Shown here piece by piece: positions 1-10,214 of a DNA stretch of 64,000 nucleotides. Numbering within the stretch: the first letter of the stretch is position 1; every line of letters starts with the position of its first letter. Under the pieces are notes generated by a model. The model saw only the letters and a program-made list of their open reading frames with translations, did not search any database and was not told the origin of the DNA. The translations under genes and the position numbers were made by a program. The stretch comes from Pseudovibrio sp. Alg231-02 (lineage in GTDB: Bacteria > Pseudomonadota > Alphaproteobacteria > Rhizobiales > Stappiaceae): NCBI RefSeq assembly GCF_900143565.1, contig NZ_FREX01000008.1:194049-258048 (forward strand). The letters run 5' to 3'.

Positions 1-1
1 G

Positions 2-2488
2 ATGGTTGGTGTTGCTGGTGGCCGTCCGGTTATTGGGCTGCTTCTGAATACCGAGACTGGTGAGTTTGCTGTGTTGCAAGCTGATCAGCTGCACCATGTG
101 ACTGGTAATGGTGAGAACACTGCCCTTCAGCTTCTCAATGGTGATGAGCTTGCTGCCATCGACTTTGGTTCTGTGATTGTTGCGACAGATGGAGATGGGG
201 ACACTGTTGCTCTGGATGGCAAGCTGGATGTGACGGTTGTTGATGATATCCCAGCGCCAGAACTTTGGGTTGATGATCATATTCGCATTGACGAGACCGA
301 GGGTGATCACAGTGACAATGTTCCGCCGAAGTGGCGCATTCGCAAGCTGTTTAAAGATGTTGACGAAAAGGGCAGTGATCCTGATCTGAGCGGTCCAATC
401 TACGCGCGGAATGATGTTCTTGATTTCCATAAGAATGTTGGTGCTGATGAGCGCGGCGGTCATGAGCTGGTATTTCGCATTGATAACGCAGATTCTGGCC
501 TGACCACGACTGAAGGTTTGGCGATCACGCTTCATCTGGAAGATGGTCAGATTGTTGGTCGTGTACCAGACGGAGATGCTGCGTTTGCAATCCACTTGCA
601 TCAAAACGGTAAGGTCTCAATGGTTCAGTACATGTCCATTGAGCACCCGGACACCGGATCTTCTGATGAACATGTCTCGCTTGATGGCAAGGTGAGTGCA
701 ATCCTGACTGTCACCGATGAAGATGGCGATGCGGTTTCAACTGAGATCTCTGTCGGCAATCTTCTGACGTTTGATGATGATGGACCACGTGTGACTAATC
801 AGCAGCAGGATGTGACTGTTGATGAGGACGACATCGCAACGATCCTGTCAACGGGTACGAGCCCAGATTACTGGGGCCTTGAAGCTGATGGCAACTGGAC
901 TGAATTCCTGAGTGGTTCTGCGATTGCAGCCGGAGATCTTCAGAACACTGTTGACTTTGGTGCTGATGGGGATGCTGGCGCTGGCTCGTTCACCTTTGTT
1001 GGAGATGCAGCGCAGCAGCTGAGCGACCTTGGTTTGTCTTCTGACGGCGATGCGGTTCAGTTCCAGCATGCGCAGCTGAGTGCGACTATCACATTGATGG
1101 TTGGTGTTGCTGGTGGCCGTCCGGTTATTGGGCTGCTTCTGAATACCGAGACTGGTGAGTTTGCTGTGTTGCAAGCTGATCAGCTGGACCATGTGACTGG
1201 TAATGGTGAGAACACTGCCCTTCAGCTTCTCAATGGTGATGAGCTTGCTGCCATCGACTTTGGCTCTGTGATTATTGCGACAGATGGAGACGGGGACACC
1301 GTTGCTCTGGATGGCAAGCTGGATGTAACCGTTGTTGATGACATCCCAGCGCCAGAACTTTGGGTAGATGATCATATTCGCATTGACGAGACCGAGGGTG
1401 ATCACAGTGATAATGTTCCGCCGAAGTGGCGCATTCGCAAGCTGTTTAAAGATGTTGACGACAAGGGCAGTGATCCTGATCTGAGTGGTCCAATCTACGC
1501 GCGGAATGATGTTCTTGATTTCCATAAGAATGTTGGTGCTGATGAGCGCGGCAATTATGAGCTGGTCTTCCGCATTGATAATGCAGATTCTGGTCTAGCC
1601 ACGACTGAAGGCTTGGCGATCACGCTTCATCTGGAAGACGGTCAGATTGTTGGCCGCGTACCAGACGGAGATGCTGCGTTTGCAATCCACTTGCATCAAA
1701 ACGGCAAGGTCTCAATGGTTCAGTACATGTCCATTGAGCATCCGGACACCGGATCTTCTGATGAACATGTCTCGCTTGATGGCAAGGTGAGCGCAATCCT
1801 GACTGTCACCGATGAAGATGGTGATGCGGTTTCAACTGAGATCTCTGTCGGCAATCTTCTGACGTTTGATGATGATGGACCTCGGGTGACCAATCAGCAG
1901 CAGGATGTGACTGTTGATGAGGATGACATCGACACGATCCTGTCAACGGGTACGAGCCCTGATTACTGGGGCCTTGAAGCTGATGGCAACTGGACTGAAT
2001 TCCTGAGTGGTTCTGCGATTGCAGCCGGAGACCTTCAGAACACTGTTGACTTTGGTGCTGATGGTGACGCTGGCGCCGGTTCGTTTACCTTTGTTGGAGA
2101 TGCAGCGCAGCAGCTGAGCGACCTTGGTTTGTCTTCTGACGGCGATGTGGTTCAGTTCCAGCATGCGCAGCTGAGTGCGACTATTACATTGATGGTTGGT
2201 GTTGCTGGTGGCCGTCCGGTTATTGGGCTGCTTCTGAATACCGAGACTGGTGAGTTTGCTGTGTTGCAAGCTGATCAGCTGGACCATGTGACCGGTGATG
2301 GCGAGAACACTGCCCTTCAGCTTCTCAATGGTGATGAGCTTGCAGCCATCGACTTTGGTTCTGTGATCATTGCGACAGATGGAGACGGGGACACCGTTGC
2401 CCTGGATGGCAAGCTGGATGTAACCGTTGTTGATGACATCCCAGCGCCAGAACTTTGGATTGATGATCATATTCGCATTGACGAGACC
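2..2488 (+). repeat. Tandem 1,095-bp coding repeats in the adhesin
   Basis: The same sequence restarts at 2, 1097 and 2192, a period of exactly 1,095 bp (365 codons). Copies 1 and 2 are complete. Copy 3 follows them closely until about base 2488, where the protein switches from IDETEG to IDETQG and diverges. Only scattered substitutions separate copies 1 and 2 (for example HHV versus DHV and ATIL versus DTIL), so the array is recently duplicated or homogenised. The frame being open at base 1 suggests more copies to the left. Confidence 0.97.
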
Positions 2489-5400
2489 CAAGGGCCGCAT
2501 AGTGACAATATTCCACCTTGGATCGGTTCTGATACATTCAAAGATGTTACGAATACGGGTAGCGATTTTGATCTGAATGGCCCCATCTATGCTCGAAATG
2601 ACGTCCTGGACGGGTCCTTGAATGTAGGAGCTGATGAAGCCGGCAGCTACGAAGTCACTCTCGAAATTGCCAGTGATGGTATTTCATCTGGTCTGTTTAC
2701 GACTGAAGGTGATGAAATCTTTCTCTCTGAAGAGAATGGGATGATTGTTGGTCGTCTTGCGGGGGGGAATGGCCGCCCTGAGGGACTAGCCGTTTTTGCT
2801 ATCCATGTGCATCAAAATGGTGATGTGTCTATGGTTCAGTACATGTCTATCAAGCATCTAGATACGACGTCTTCTGATGAGTATGTGTCACTTGATGGCA
2901 AGGTGACAGCAGTTTTGACTGTTACGGATGAAGATGGCGATGTGGTTTCCACGCAAGTGCAGATTGGTGAGCATCTGACGTTTGATGATGACGGCCCGTA
3001 CATTCACGACTTCACCGTAACTGGTGAAACTGTAGAGCTGGATGAGACTGCAGGACAGCAGCTTGATGAAGTTGTTGCTGCCCCAGATTCTGATATCCGT
3101 GCTTTGTTTGCTTCACTGGATAGTCAGGCTGCAAATGATCCGGACATGGAGACAATTTACGCTCACAATGTGAATTTGGTTGAAGCCAATATTTATATTG
3201 GGGCGGATGGAGTTGATGCACCGGAAGTCACCCTGGAAATTGCTGCTCAAGGCACAGATTCTGGTTTGCAAACGACAGATGGCTCTCAAATCAACCTTTA
3301 TACTGAGGGAGATTTGATTGTTGGTCGTGCGGGTAATGCCAATGCTGCTGTTGTCTTTGCTGTCTCGATTGATGAGTACGGTAGCCTGAGTGTTGTTCAA
3401 TACGCATCTTTGAAACATGTTCAGAACGAGAACGACCATACGCTGGACTTGGCAGGCAAAATCTCTGCTGTTTTGACCTTAACTGATGGAGATGGGGATA
3501 CAGACACCGCATCTGTCGATATTGGTGACAAGATCATCTTCCATGATGATGAGCCCACTGCCACGGGAGCTGGTTCGAAGATCACAGTAAGCGAGGCTGA
3601 TGATTTTGGCGTGGCGACTTCCGGCATGCTTCAGTTTGAAGGTGGCTCAGATGGAGCTACCGTAACTGCTGCACGGATCGTTGATGATCAAGGATATGCA
3701 CGCCGTATTGATCTGGAAGAACCTAAAGGCCAACGCAGTGACTTCCTGACTGTTGGCGGAGAGAAGGTCGTTCTTTCCAGCACGACAGCACCAGATGGTG
3801 TGATCACCATTGAAGGGGCCACTGAAACTGGCGGTGCTACCGCATTTACTGTGATTGTCCAGCCTGATGGGGCCTATGAATTTACTCAGCACCTTGGGTT
3901 TGATCACCCAGATGTTGGTGAGGCTGGTAGTGACGATCGTATTGATCTGCGATTGCGTTTCACTGTCACAGATGGGGATGGTGACACATCAACTGCGACA
4001 GCTGTAATCTCTGTCGAAGATGATGAAGTTGCCCTTACAGGCGCGTCTCAAACAGCAACAGCGGATGAAGATGATATTGTCAACTTGAACTCTGGCGTGC
4101 TGGGAAATGCTCCTCGCGATGGGGATTTGGATGGCTCGACGACAGGTGAGAATGACAACAACGGACCAGCTTACCTGACTGATAATGTCAGTGCTCTTGT
4201 CGATTTGGGCAATGATGGCGGCGCGTTTGATATCTCAGCTGATGCGGTTGTGAGTTTAACACAGATGGCTCTCACTTCAGGTGGTGAAACGCTGTCCTAT
4301 GTGGTGATTGGTGACAAGATTGTCGGCTACGTCGAAACTGATGGCAACATAGAGTACAGTTTCCAGAATGATCGCCCAGTGTTCTCGCTGGACCTGACAT
4401 CTGACAGTGGTGATGTAGTCTTCAAGCTGTTTGATCAACTGGATCATGTTGCTGGCAATGGTGAGAATAATGTTCAGCAACCTCTAGTGATCGACTTTGG
4501 ATCTGTGATTGTTGCGGTTGATGGCGATGGTGACAGCGTTAATCTTGCTGGAAAATTCTCTATCAAGATTGTTGATGACGTGCCTATCATCGATAGCAGC
4601 TCTTATGAGACAAACCTTGTTGTCAACGGTTCCTTTGAAGAGCCGGATATTGGCTCTTCTGGACATAAAGCCATCGATACAATGTCTGGCTGGATGTCAA
4701 CCAATGGAACTAAATTTGAGCTGCATTCCGACAGCTTCAGCCCATCATCTGATGGGGATCAGTATCTGGAACTAGATAAGGATGGAGACGATTCTGGTAA
4801 AGTTGATGGTATCTACCAGAATATCCAGACGGAAGCGAATACACAGTATGAGTTGACGTTTGACCTTGCTGATCGGGCTGGTAATGGTCCAACCAGTGAT
4901 GTGAGGGTGCTTTGGAATGGTGTTGAGGTTGGTGAGTATTCAACCAACAGCACTAATTGGACAACCATCACTCTCAATGTGGTCGGAACTGGTCAGCCCG
5001 ATGGTGACCGTCTTGAGTTCGTTGAACTGATGACGCCTGACCAAAACAACGGCCTTGGCACCTATCTGGATGACATTCAGCTTCACAAAGTTGGGCTTGT
5101 AGTTGATGAGGCAGACCTTGCTAGCGGGAATGCAGAAGTCTCTGGCAGCCTGCACATCAATTGGGGGACTGATGATGCCGACAGTGATGTTGCTTCTCCT
5201 GTGCATGGTTCCGATCGCAGCGTTTCCTTTGTCAATGTTACAGATGGGGAGCAGGCGAAGACTGGCGGCAACATAGCACTTGAAGCAGCAGGTGCTCCTG
5301 TCTTGCTCCAAGCGTTTGGTGCAGTCCTGATTGGCTACACCGGTACGGCTCCTGCGGATGCCAATGATCTGAGCAATGCAGTCTTCAAAGTGACATTGTC

Positions 5401-7729
5401 TGATGATGGTTCAGGTGCGTATACATTTGAACTGCTTGGACAGCTGGATCATGAAGGCGATGAAGCAGAAGATCTTTCTTTGTCCTTCGATTTTGAGGCG
5501 AAGGATAGTGACGGCGATAGCGTTTCTGGCGACTTTACCGTCAACATCCTTGACGATGTGCCAGCTGGTGCCGCTGATAATGTGATTGGCTTTGAAGATG
5601 TTGCATTCGATATCAATGTTCTGAGCAATGATGCTGTTGGGGCTGATAAAGACGCAACAGTTCTGCTTGAAAACGCTGGGGTTACTGTTGAGGGCGGCAG
5701 TGTTGTTGTAAACTCTGATGGTACTGTGAGGTACTCACCTGTTGCCGACTTCAACGGGCTGGATAGCTTTAGCTACCGTATTGAAGATGCTGATGGTGAT
5801 GTTTCTGATGTGATCACTGTGACAGTTGGTGTCACTCCAGTGAATGATCGTCCAGTCCTCACTGTTACAAATGTTCAGTCCAATTTTGCAGAAAACGGGG
5901 TCGGAGCGGTTGCAGAATTTAGTGCCTTTGATGTTGATGGCGATGCGCTGACATACTCCTTGACGGGTGAAGATGCTCATTTGTTCGAAATCAGAGGCAG
6001 TGAAGTTTACTTTAAAGCTGCACCTGATTTCGAGAACCCGTTGGATGTGGACGCTGATCAAGACTATAATTTCAACATCGTTGCGAGTGATGGAACTGAA
6101 GATGCGAGCGAAGACGTTGAAGTGTCTGTGACAAATCAGGCTGCTGAACTTAATCTGTTCTTCAAGCCAGGTAGTTCGGACAAGCTCAAAGTCAGAGATG
6201 ATTTTGAGGAGCACAACGGTTCCTACGATTATGGTCATGGACATAGCAACGGTGTTGTTACTTGGACTGGAGCATGGTCTGAGAACGGAAACCTTGATGG
6301 GGATTCCGATTATGGAGATGTTTATGTTCCGCAGCAGGGCGGAGCGATCTCCGGTCATCTTTACTTCCCGCACTGGACGCCAAATGGTGAGGGATCCATT
6401 TCCAGATCGGTTGATCTGACGAATGGAGAAAATCTAAAGTTGGAGGTTTCAGTTGGGAACCATCTGGAGTTCGGTGATGATCAGTTTGATCTCTTGATTG
6501 AATGGGATGGCGGAAGCGCTCGTATCCCAATGTTTGATCAATCGACGCAAAGCAGAAGCGAAGTCATTACGATTGACATAAGCAATCTGCCTAGTTGGAA
6601 CCCTTCTGAAACTACGATCACTTTTGAAGTGTCTGGTATGGAAGGAACGGATGATTATGCCCGAGTTCTCGATGTGAAGATCACTGGAGACAATGTTATT
6701 GATCCTACGACCGAGCATGACATTGACTTTACTCTTGGTGGGGAAGGCGTTGCGATTGCTGATATGCTTGGCGTTAATGATGCCGATAATGACACTTCCA
6801 ACGATCAACTCTCCAGTGCAGTCATAACGCTAAAGAGTTATCAGCAGGGTGATGCTCTGAGTTATCTCCCTCAGGGAGCGTTCTCTGGTATTTCTGCCAC
6901 GACTGCAGTTGTTGGTGGCAATCTGGTTCTGACCCTCTCTGGAGATGCAAGTTACGCAGCATATGTTGCGGCGATCAAATCCATTGAATTCAACACCTCT
7001 TCAGACATTGATACGAGAACTATTGAAATGGTTGTCAGCAATGGCTCTGAAGAAAGTGGTGTTGCAACCACAACGGTCAATGTGATTGAGAATACGGATA
7101 ATCCAAACACCATCGTTGTCGATTATAATGAGCCTGCTTATTCTCAGAACAAGTATTACGAGAATGATCCAGACAAGAACTCAGGGTGGCATTATCGCTT
7201 AAATGGTACCGATCAGAACGACAGAATTGAAGGGCAGGGTAACTGGCATAATGATCTGTCTGGTGGTGATGGCAATGATCTTTTGATTGGGGATGATTGG
7301 CATCCGTCAAGTAGCCGCAACTATTCTGATACGTTCAATGGTGGTGCGGGTTATGACCGGATGACCAGCGGTAGTGAAGATGATCTTGATGCATTCATCT
7401 TCGACGTTCTGGATGGAAGCTTTGATACAATCACCGACTTTGATGGTACGGCTCAGGGGGAAACAGATCAAAATGTTGATCGCCTCGATATTTCGGATCT
7501 CCTGAACAAGGCTTTCGGAGACGATGAAGTTGATGCTGCAGAAGCTGGACAGTACGTGAAGGTCCAGGAAAATGGTTCTGGAAGTGATGTGCTTGTTGAT
7601 GTGGATGGGGCTGCCAATGGCGAGAACTGGTCGAAGATCGCTCACCTTGATAACATCAGCAATACAGACACCATTAAAGTGGTGCTGGATGATGATGGCT
7701 CTTACAGTCAAGTAGACGTTGTGGCCTAA
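2..7729 (+). CDS. Giant type I-secreted RTX/VCBS-type adhesin, 3' part
   Basis: The reading frame is open across the left edge, so the N-terminus is missing and the ATG at base 2 is an internal Met of a repeat. The 2,575 visible residues are acidic and rich in DGD turns, as in BapA/VCBS-type surface adhesins exported by type I systems. In order there are about 830 residues of near-identical 365-residue T1SS-143-like repeats; diverged relatives to about residue 1,520; a segment starting LVVNGSFEEP (about 1,539-1,700) resembling DUF642/carbohydrate-binding-like sandwiches; a VCBS-like unit; two cadherin/Ig-like units (about 1,853-2,050); and a C-terminal RTX motif GGDGNDLLIGDD near 2,420 followed by a secretion-signal region. 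It ends at a strong terminator. A surface adhesion role is inferred from family. The T1SS transporter is not in view. Confidence 0.88.
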   Translation: MVGVAGGRPVIGLLLNTETGEFAVLQADQLHHVTGNGENTALQLLNGDELAAIDFGSVIVATDGDGDTVALDGKLDVTVVDDIPAPELWVDDHIRIDETEGDHSDNVPPKWRIRKLFKDVDEKGSDPDLSGPIYARNDVLDFHKNVGADERGGHELVFRIDNADSGLTTTEGLAITLHLEDGQIVGRVPDGDAAFAIHLHQNGKVSMVQYMSIEHPDTGSSDEHVSLDGKVSAILTVTDEDGDAVSTEISVGNLLTFDDDGPRVTNQQQDVTVDEDDIATILSTGTSPDYWGLEADGNWTEFLSGSAIAAGDLQNTVDFGADGDAGAGSFTFVGDAAQQLSDLGLSSDGDAVQFQHAQLSATITLMVGVAGGRPVIGLLLNTETGEFAVLQADQLDHVTGNGENTALQLLNGDELAAIDFGSVIIATDGDGDTVALDGKLDVTVVDDIPAPELWVDDHIRIDETEGDHSDNVPPKWRIRKLFKDVDDKGSDPDLSGPIYARNDVLDFHKNVGADERGNYELVFRIDNADSGLATTEGLAITLHLEDGQIVGRVPDGDAAFAIHLHQNGKVSMVQYMSIEHPDTGSSDEHVSLDGKVSAILTVTDEDGDAVSTEISVGNLLTFDDDGPRVTNQQQDVTVDEDDIDTILSTGTSPDYWGLEADGNWTEFLSGSAIAAGDLQNTVDFGADGDAGAGSFTFVGDAAQQLSDLGLSSDGDVVQFQHAQLSATITLMVGVAGGRPVIGLLLNTETGEFAVLQADQLDHVTGDGENTALQLLNGDELAAIDFGSVIIATDGDGDTVALDGKLDVTVVDDIPAPELWIDDHIRIDETQGPHSDNIPPWIGSDTFKDVTNTGSDFDLNGPIYARNDVLDGSLNVGADEAGSYEVTLEIASDGISSGLFTTEGDEIFLSEENGMIVGRLAGGNGRPEGLAVFAIHVHQNGDVSMVQYMSIKHLDTTSSDEYVSLDGKVTAVLTVTDEDGDVVSTQVQIGEHLTFDDDGPYIHDFTVTGETVELDETAGQQLDEVVAAPDSDIRALFASLDSQAANDPDMETIYAHNVNLVEANIYIGADGVDAPEVTLEIAAQGTDSGLQTTDGSQINLYTEGDLIVGRAGNANAAVVFAVSIDEYGSLSVVQYASLKHVQNENDHTLDLAGKISAVLTLTDGDGDTDTASVDIGDKIIFHDDEPTATGAGSKITVSEADDFGVATSGMLQFEGGSDGATVTAARIVDDQGYARRIDLEEPKGQRSDFLTVGGEKVVLSSTTAPDGVITIEGATETGGATAFTVIVQPDGAYEFTQHLGFDHPDVGEAGSDDRIDLRLRFTVTDGDGDTSTATAVISVEDDEVALTGASQTATADEDDIVNLNSGVLGNAPRDGDLDGSTTGENDNNGPAYLTDNVSALVDLGNDGGAFDISADAVVSLTQMALTSGGETLSYVVIGDKIVGYVETDGNIEYSFQNDRPVFSLDLTSDSGDVVFKLFDQLDHVAGNGENNVQQPLVIDFGSVIVAVDGDGDSVNLAGKFSIKIVDDVPIIDSSSYETNLVVNGSFEEPDIGSSGHKAIDTMSGWMSTNGTKFELHSDSFSPSSDGDQYLELDKDGDDSGKVDGIYQNIQTEANTQYELTFDLADRAGNGPTSDVRVLWNGVEVGEYSTNSTNWTTITLNVVGTGQPDGDRLEFVELMTPDQNNGLGTYLDDIQLHKVGLVVDEADLASGNAEVSGSLHINWGTDDADSDVASPVHGSDRSVSFVNVTDGEQAKTGGNIALEAAGAPVLLQAFGAVLIGYTGTAPADANDLSNAVFKVTLSDDGSGAYTFELLGQLDHEGDEAEDLSLSFDFEAKDSDGDSVSGDFTVNILDDVPAGAADNVIGFEDVAFDINVLSNDAVGADKDATVLLENAGVTVEGGSVVVNSDGTVRYSPVADFNGLDSFSYRIEDADGDVSDVITVTVGVTPVNDRPVLTVTNVQSNFAENGVGAVAEFSAFDVDGDALTYSLTGEDAHLFEIRGSEVYFKAAPDFENPLDVDADQDYNFNIVASDGTEDASEDVEVSVTNQAAELNLFFKPGSSDKLKVRDDFEEHNGSYDYGHGHSNGVVTWTGAWSENGNLDGDSDYGDVYVPQQGGAISGHLYFPHWTPNGEGSISRSVDLTNGENLKLEVSVGNHLEFGDDQFDLLIEWDGGSARIPMFDQSTQSRSEVITIDISNLPSWNPSETTITFEVSGMEGTDDYARVLDVKITGDNVIDPTTEHDIDFTLGGEGVAIADMLGVNDADNDTSNDQLSSAVITLKSYQQGDALSYLPQGAFSGISATTAVVGGNLVLTLSGDASYAAYVAAIKSIEFNTSSDIDTRTIEMVVSNGSEESGVATTTVNVIENTDNPNTIVVDYNEPAYSQNKYYENDPDKNSGWHYRLNGTDQNDRIEGQGNWHNDLSGGDGNDLLIGDDWHPSSSRNYSDTFNGGAGYDRMTSGSEDDLDAFIFDVLDGSFDTITDFDGTAQGETDQNVDRLDISDLLNKAFGDDEVDAAEAGQYVKVQENGSGSDVLVDVDGAANGENWSKIAHLDNISNTDTIKVVLDDDGSYSQVDVVA

Positions 7730-7730
7730 G

Positions 7731-7764
7731 AAAAAGCCGGGTCTCATATGAGACCCGGCTTTTC
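7731..7764. terminator. Bidirectional rho-independent terminator
   Basis: A perfect 24-bp palindrome (7736-7759, arms GCCGGGTCTCAT / ATGAGACCCGGC) is flanked by A5 on the left and T4 on the right. It lies between the adhesin stop (7727-7729) and the stop of the convergent sctD (7809), so it can end transcription from both sides. Confidence 0.92.
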
Positions 7765-7808
7765 GTATGTTTGTACAGTAAGTGCTCTACTGTTTGTTGA
7801 GCGATGGC

Positions 7809-10034
7809 TTACTGCCTCGCGTTTGCTTCGCGGACGACCCAGGCTGTCTGATCGCCATATATCGCGACAGAGTATCCTTCATACTCACGGATCAAAGCAC
7901 CCAGCTCGCCGACAGCAAGGAGGCGGCTACTTTGGTCGATGGACTGGCCGATTTTGTAGCGTTTGTTTTCGCTGTTCAAAACATAACGCTCGCCGATCAG
8001 GCTCGCTCCGGTGACAGTCAGAGACGGAGATGAAAGGTCCCGCGTCAGGAAGCTGATGAAACCAGGGTTTCGCAAGCTCTCTCTGATGAAGTTGGAGTAG
8101 GGGATCAAATCAATGTTGTTGCTTTTTTCTGATTTGATCAGGCAGTCGCGTGTTGCAGCTGGATTGACTGCAGCTTCCAGAATGTAGCGCTGGCGTTCCT
8201 CTGGAAACGTTGTGAGAGCGAGGCTTTCGCTGCTGCTCAGGATATCGAGCCACAGTACAGTCACAGGGATCTGTGAGACTGGTACTGAAAGATTTTCAGA
8301 GCAGAGAGGACCCTCAGAGGGCGGCGTTATAAGCAAGGGCAGGAAGTTCTTTTTTAGCTCTTCAGGTATCACGCCTTTGGCCTTAGCGGATTCCATCCAA
8401 GCAAGGAACACGACTTCAGCCGCTTCGTTAAGCTCAGGATCGTCCAGAGCGACGTTTTGGAACCGGGCATCTGCTTTACTTTGAGAGATTACGCCCTGTT
8501 GCTTTTCGCTTTTAGCTTCCAGCTTTCCGTTTGTCGTCTGCTGGCCTGCATCTGTTTCTTCTAACACTGTCGGCTGACTGGTTGGTGACGTTGATGCTTG
8601 AGCGGATGCAATGCCGATGCTGCTTAGTAAACGTTCCGTTGCTTTTTGAAGCGGCGTTGCGGGTGCTTCAGGGCCAGTTTTGGGTTGTCCTGCCGCATTG
8701 CTTTTGGCGAGGCGGCTGGAAGATTTTTGATTTGGTTGGCTAGCTACAAAACCGTCTTGTTGTTTGATTGCCCGCGCCAGTTCCAATACTTTGGTTTGGC
8801 GCTCTTCGACCGGTTCATTCGTGAGTGGATCAACAGCAGCAAGCAGGGGTTCAATACCGCCATCAAAGTTGGCTTTGAGATCTACGACCTGTCCGTTTTC
8901 TTGTACCAACTTGACGAGAGAACGCAGTGGAATAAACGTAGCGTACTGCCTGGAGTATGAGCGTAAGAAGCCAGACCAGCGATCAATGTCCTGGCTTGCT
9001 ATGATACCGCTGACTTCAAGAGTTTCATCGTCGAGACGGAAGATGATGGTGTCATCAATCAAGGCACGCTTGGCCAGCTTGCGCACATCCAGAAGATAAT
9101 CATCTGCAGTTTTGATGTTTGATGTTACGCCGGAGATGCCATTCAACCCGCGTAGGTCCGCGATTAGCTGGTCAGCACTTGTTTTATCGAGAACAGAACC
9201 GCTCAGGGTTAACTCTCCGTCATCCGCAAGTGCGAAGCTTACGTTGGATCCGCGAGATTGCAGATAACCGGCAATATCTTTTTTTAGTGTTTCGATGACG
9301 CGAACGCGCAAGCGGACAGGTACTTCAGTGCGTTCTACGGCTTCTGTGATTGCTCGGCGCTGAACAGGTTCGCTGACATAGCCTGTCAGATAAATCTGAT
9401 CGTCAACGTCCTGGCGCAGGCTTAGTCTTTCTGCGAAGGGGAGGTCTGCCAGAGCGATACGCACTGCTTCAATGCCTCCATTGGGGAGGGCACTTGCTGT
9501 GCGAGGAGATATTTTGCCTGAGCCAACGAGGTAAAAACCACCAAGCACGACGGCGCTTGCAACTGTTGCAAAAGCTATGCGCTTGCGATGTTTTGCAATT
9601 GGAGCGAATATCGCGTCAACGTGCTTTGCATTCTCGCCAAGGATTGAGTTTGCAGCAGAGTTCTCTGCTGTTTGCTCGTCATCTTCATGGGGAGCATTCA
9701 GTGCTTTGCTTAGTGTTGCCCATTGAGCGTTTTTGGCGCCAAGTGCAATTTTGATGACACCAATGCTGATGACATCAAGAGGCTCAATCTCGACCCATTC
9801 GTCATTGCCACTACTTAGAGAGACACCGTTTTCTGTCCGGACATCTCCTGCCTTTGCAGAGATTTCGATTTTGTTGTCTTGCAGGCGTAGCTGCATATGG
9901 CTTGCGGCAACGCTCAGATCTGCCAGTTGCAAATCGTCGTTTCTGTCCGAACCAAGTGTATACTCACCCGGCTCGAGCATGACTTCCGCGCCAGCCTGTT
10001 GGCCTACAAGAATTTTGAGGATGAGTTTACCCAT
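7809..10034 (-). CDS. sctD: T3SS inner-membrane ring protein SctD (YscD family), enlarged
   Basis: SctD forms the outer of the two inner-membrane rings of the injectisome. The protein has an N-terminal cytoplasmic FHA-like domain (about residues 1-100, opening KLILKILVGQQAGAEVMLEP), a single membrane segment (about 148-172, IAFATVASAVVLGGFYLVG), then periplasmic BON-like ring-building repeats to about residue 400. After a low-complexity Ser/Ala/Gln linker it carries a further C-terminal domain of about 200 residues. At 741 residues it is far longer than YscD (about 420), and the extension matches nothing I recognise. The ATG at 10034 has AGGTGG about 8 bases upstream and is preferred to a GTG 12 bases further out. 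It follows sctF on the same strand but is separated from it by a hairpin. Confidence 0.85.
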   Translation of the reverse strand: MGKLILKILVGQQAGAEVMLEPGEYTLGSDRNDDLQLADLSVAASHMQLRLQDNKIEISAKAGDVRTENGVSLSSGNDEWVEIEPLDVISIGVIKIALGAKNAQWATLSKALNAPHEDDEQTAENSAANSILGENAKHVDAIFAPIAKHRKRIAFATVASAVVLGGFYLVGSGKISPRTASALPNGGIEAVRIALADLPFAERLSLRQDVDDQIYLTGYVSEPVQRRAITEAVERTEVPVRLRVRVIETLKKDIAGYLQSRGSNVSFALADDGELTLSGSVLDKTSADQLIADLRGLNGISGVTSNIKTADDYLLDVRKLAKRALIDDTIIFRLDDETLEVSGIIASQDIDRWSGFLRSYSRQYATFIPLRSLVKLVQENGQVVDLKANFDGGIEPLLAAVDPLTNEPVEERQTKVLELARAIKQQDGFVASQPNQKSSSRLAKSNAAGQPKTGPEAPATPLQKATERLLSSIGIASAQASTSPTSQPTVLEETDAGQQTTNGKLEAKSEKQQGVISQSKADARFQNVALDDPELNEAAEVVFLAWMESAKAKGVIPEELKKNFLPLLITPPSEGPLCSENLSVPVSQIPVTVLWLDILSSSESLALTTFPEERQRYILEAAVNPAATRDCLIKSEKSNNIDLIPYSNFIRESLRNPGFISFLTRDLSSPSLTVTGASLIGERYVLNSENKRYKIGQSIDQSSRLLAVGELGALIREYEGYSVAIYGDQTAWVVREANARQ

Positions 10035-10159
10035 TCGGCGTCCCACCTAAACAAGCGCTGGAGTTCGCCATATTGACTATTTGCCAAAAGCGAACTGGAA
10101 AATGCCATGGATTGTCAGGGTTCGGGAAGACCGAACCTGTCTCATGGACCTGAATATAC

Positions 10160-10205
10160 AAAGGCTCTCTTCCACACTCGCTTTGGCAACCGGAAGAGAG
10201 CCTTT
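10160..10205 (-). terminator. Intercistronic hairpin between sctF and sctD
   Basis: The 12-bp perfect arms AAAGGCTCTCTT (10160-10171) and AAGAGAGCCTTT (10194-10205) lie just after the sctF stop (10215) and before sctD (10034). On the minus strand the hairpin is followed by TTTGTATATT, only a weak T tract. It could attenuate read-through into sctD or protect the sctF mRNA end, which would suit a needle subunit needed in excess. Confidence 0.65.
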
Positions 10206-10214
10206 TAAAAAGGT

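Noticed and set aside
2-2488. Possible CRISPR or satellite array
   Set aside because: The repeat unit is 1,095 bp, coding and in frame, with no short direct repeats and spacers.
848-2500. Long minus-strand reading frames (up to 225 codons) opposite the adhesin
   Set aside because: They mirror the repeated codons of the adhesin, recur with the 1,095-bp period and lack ribosome sites. They are shadows.
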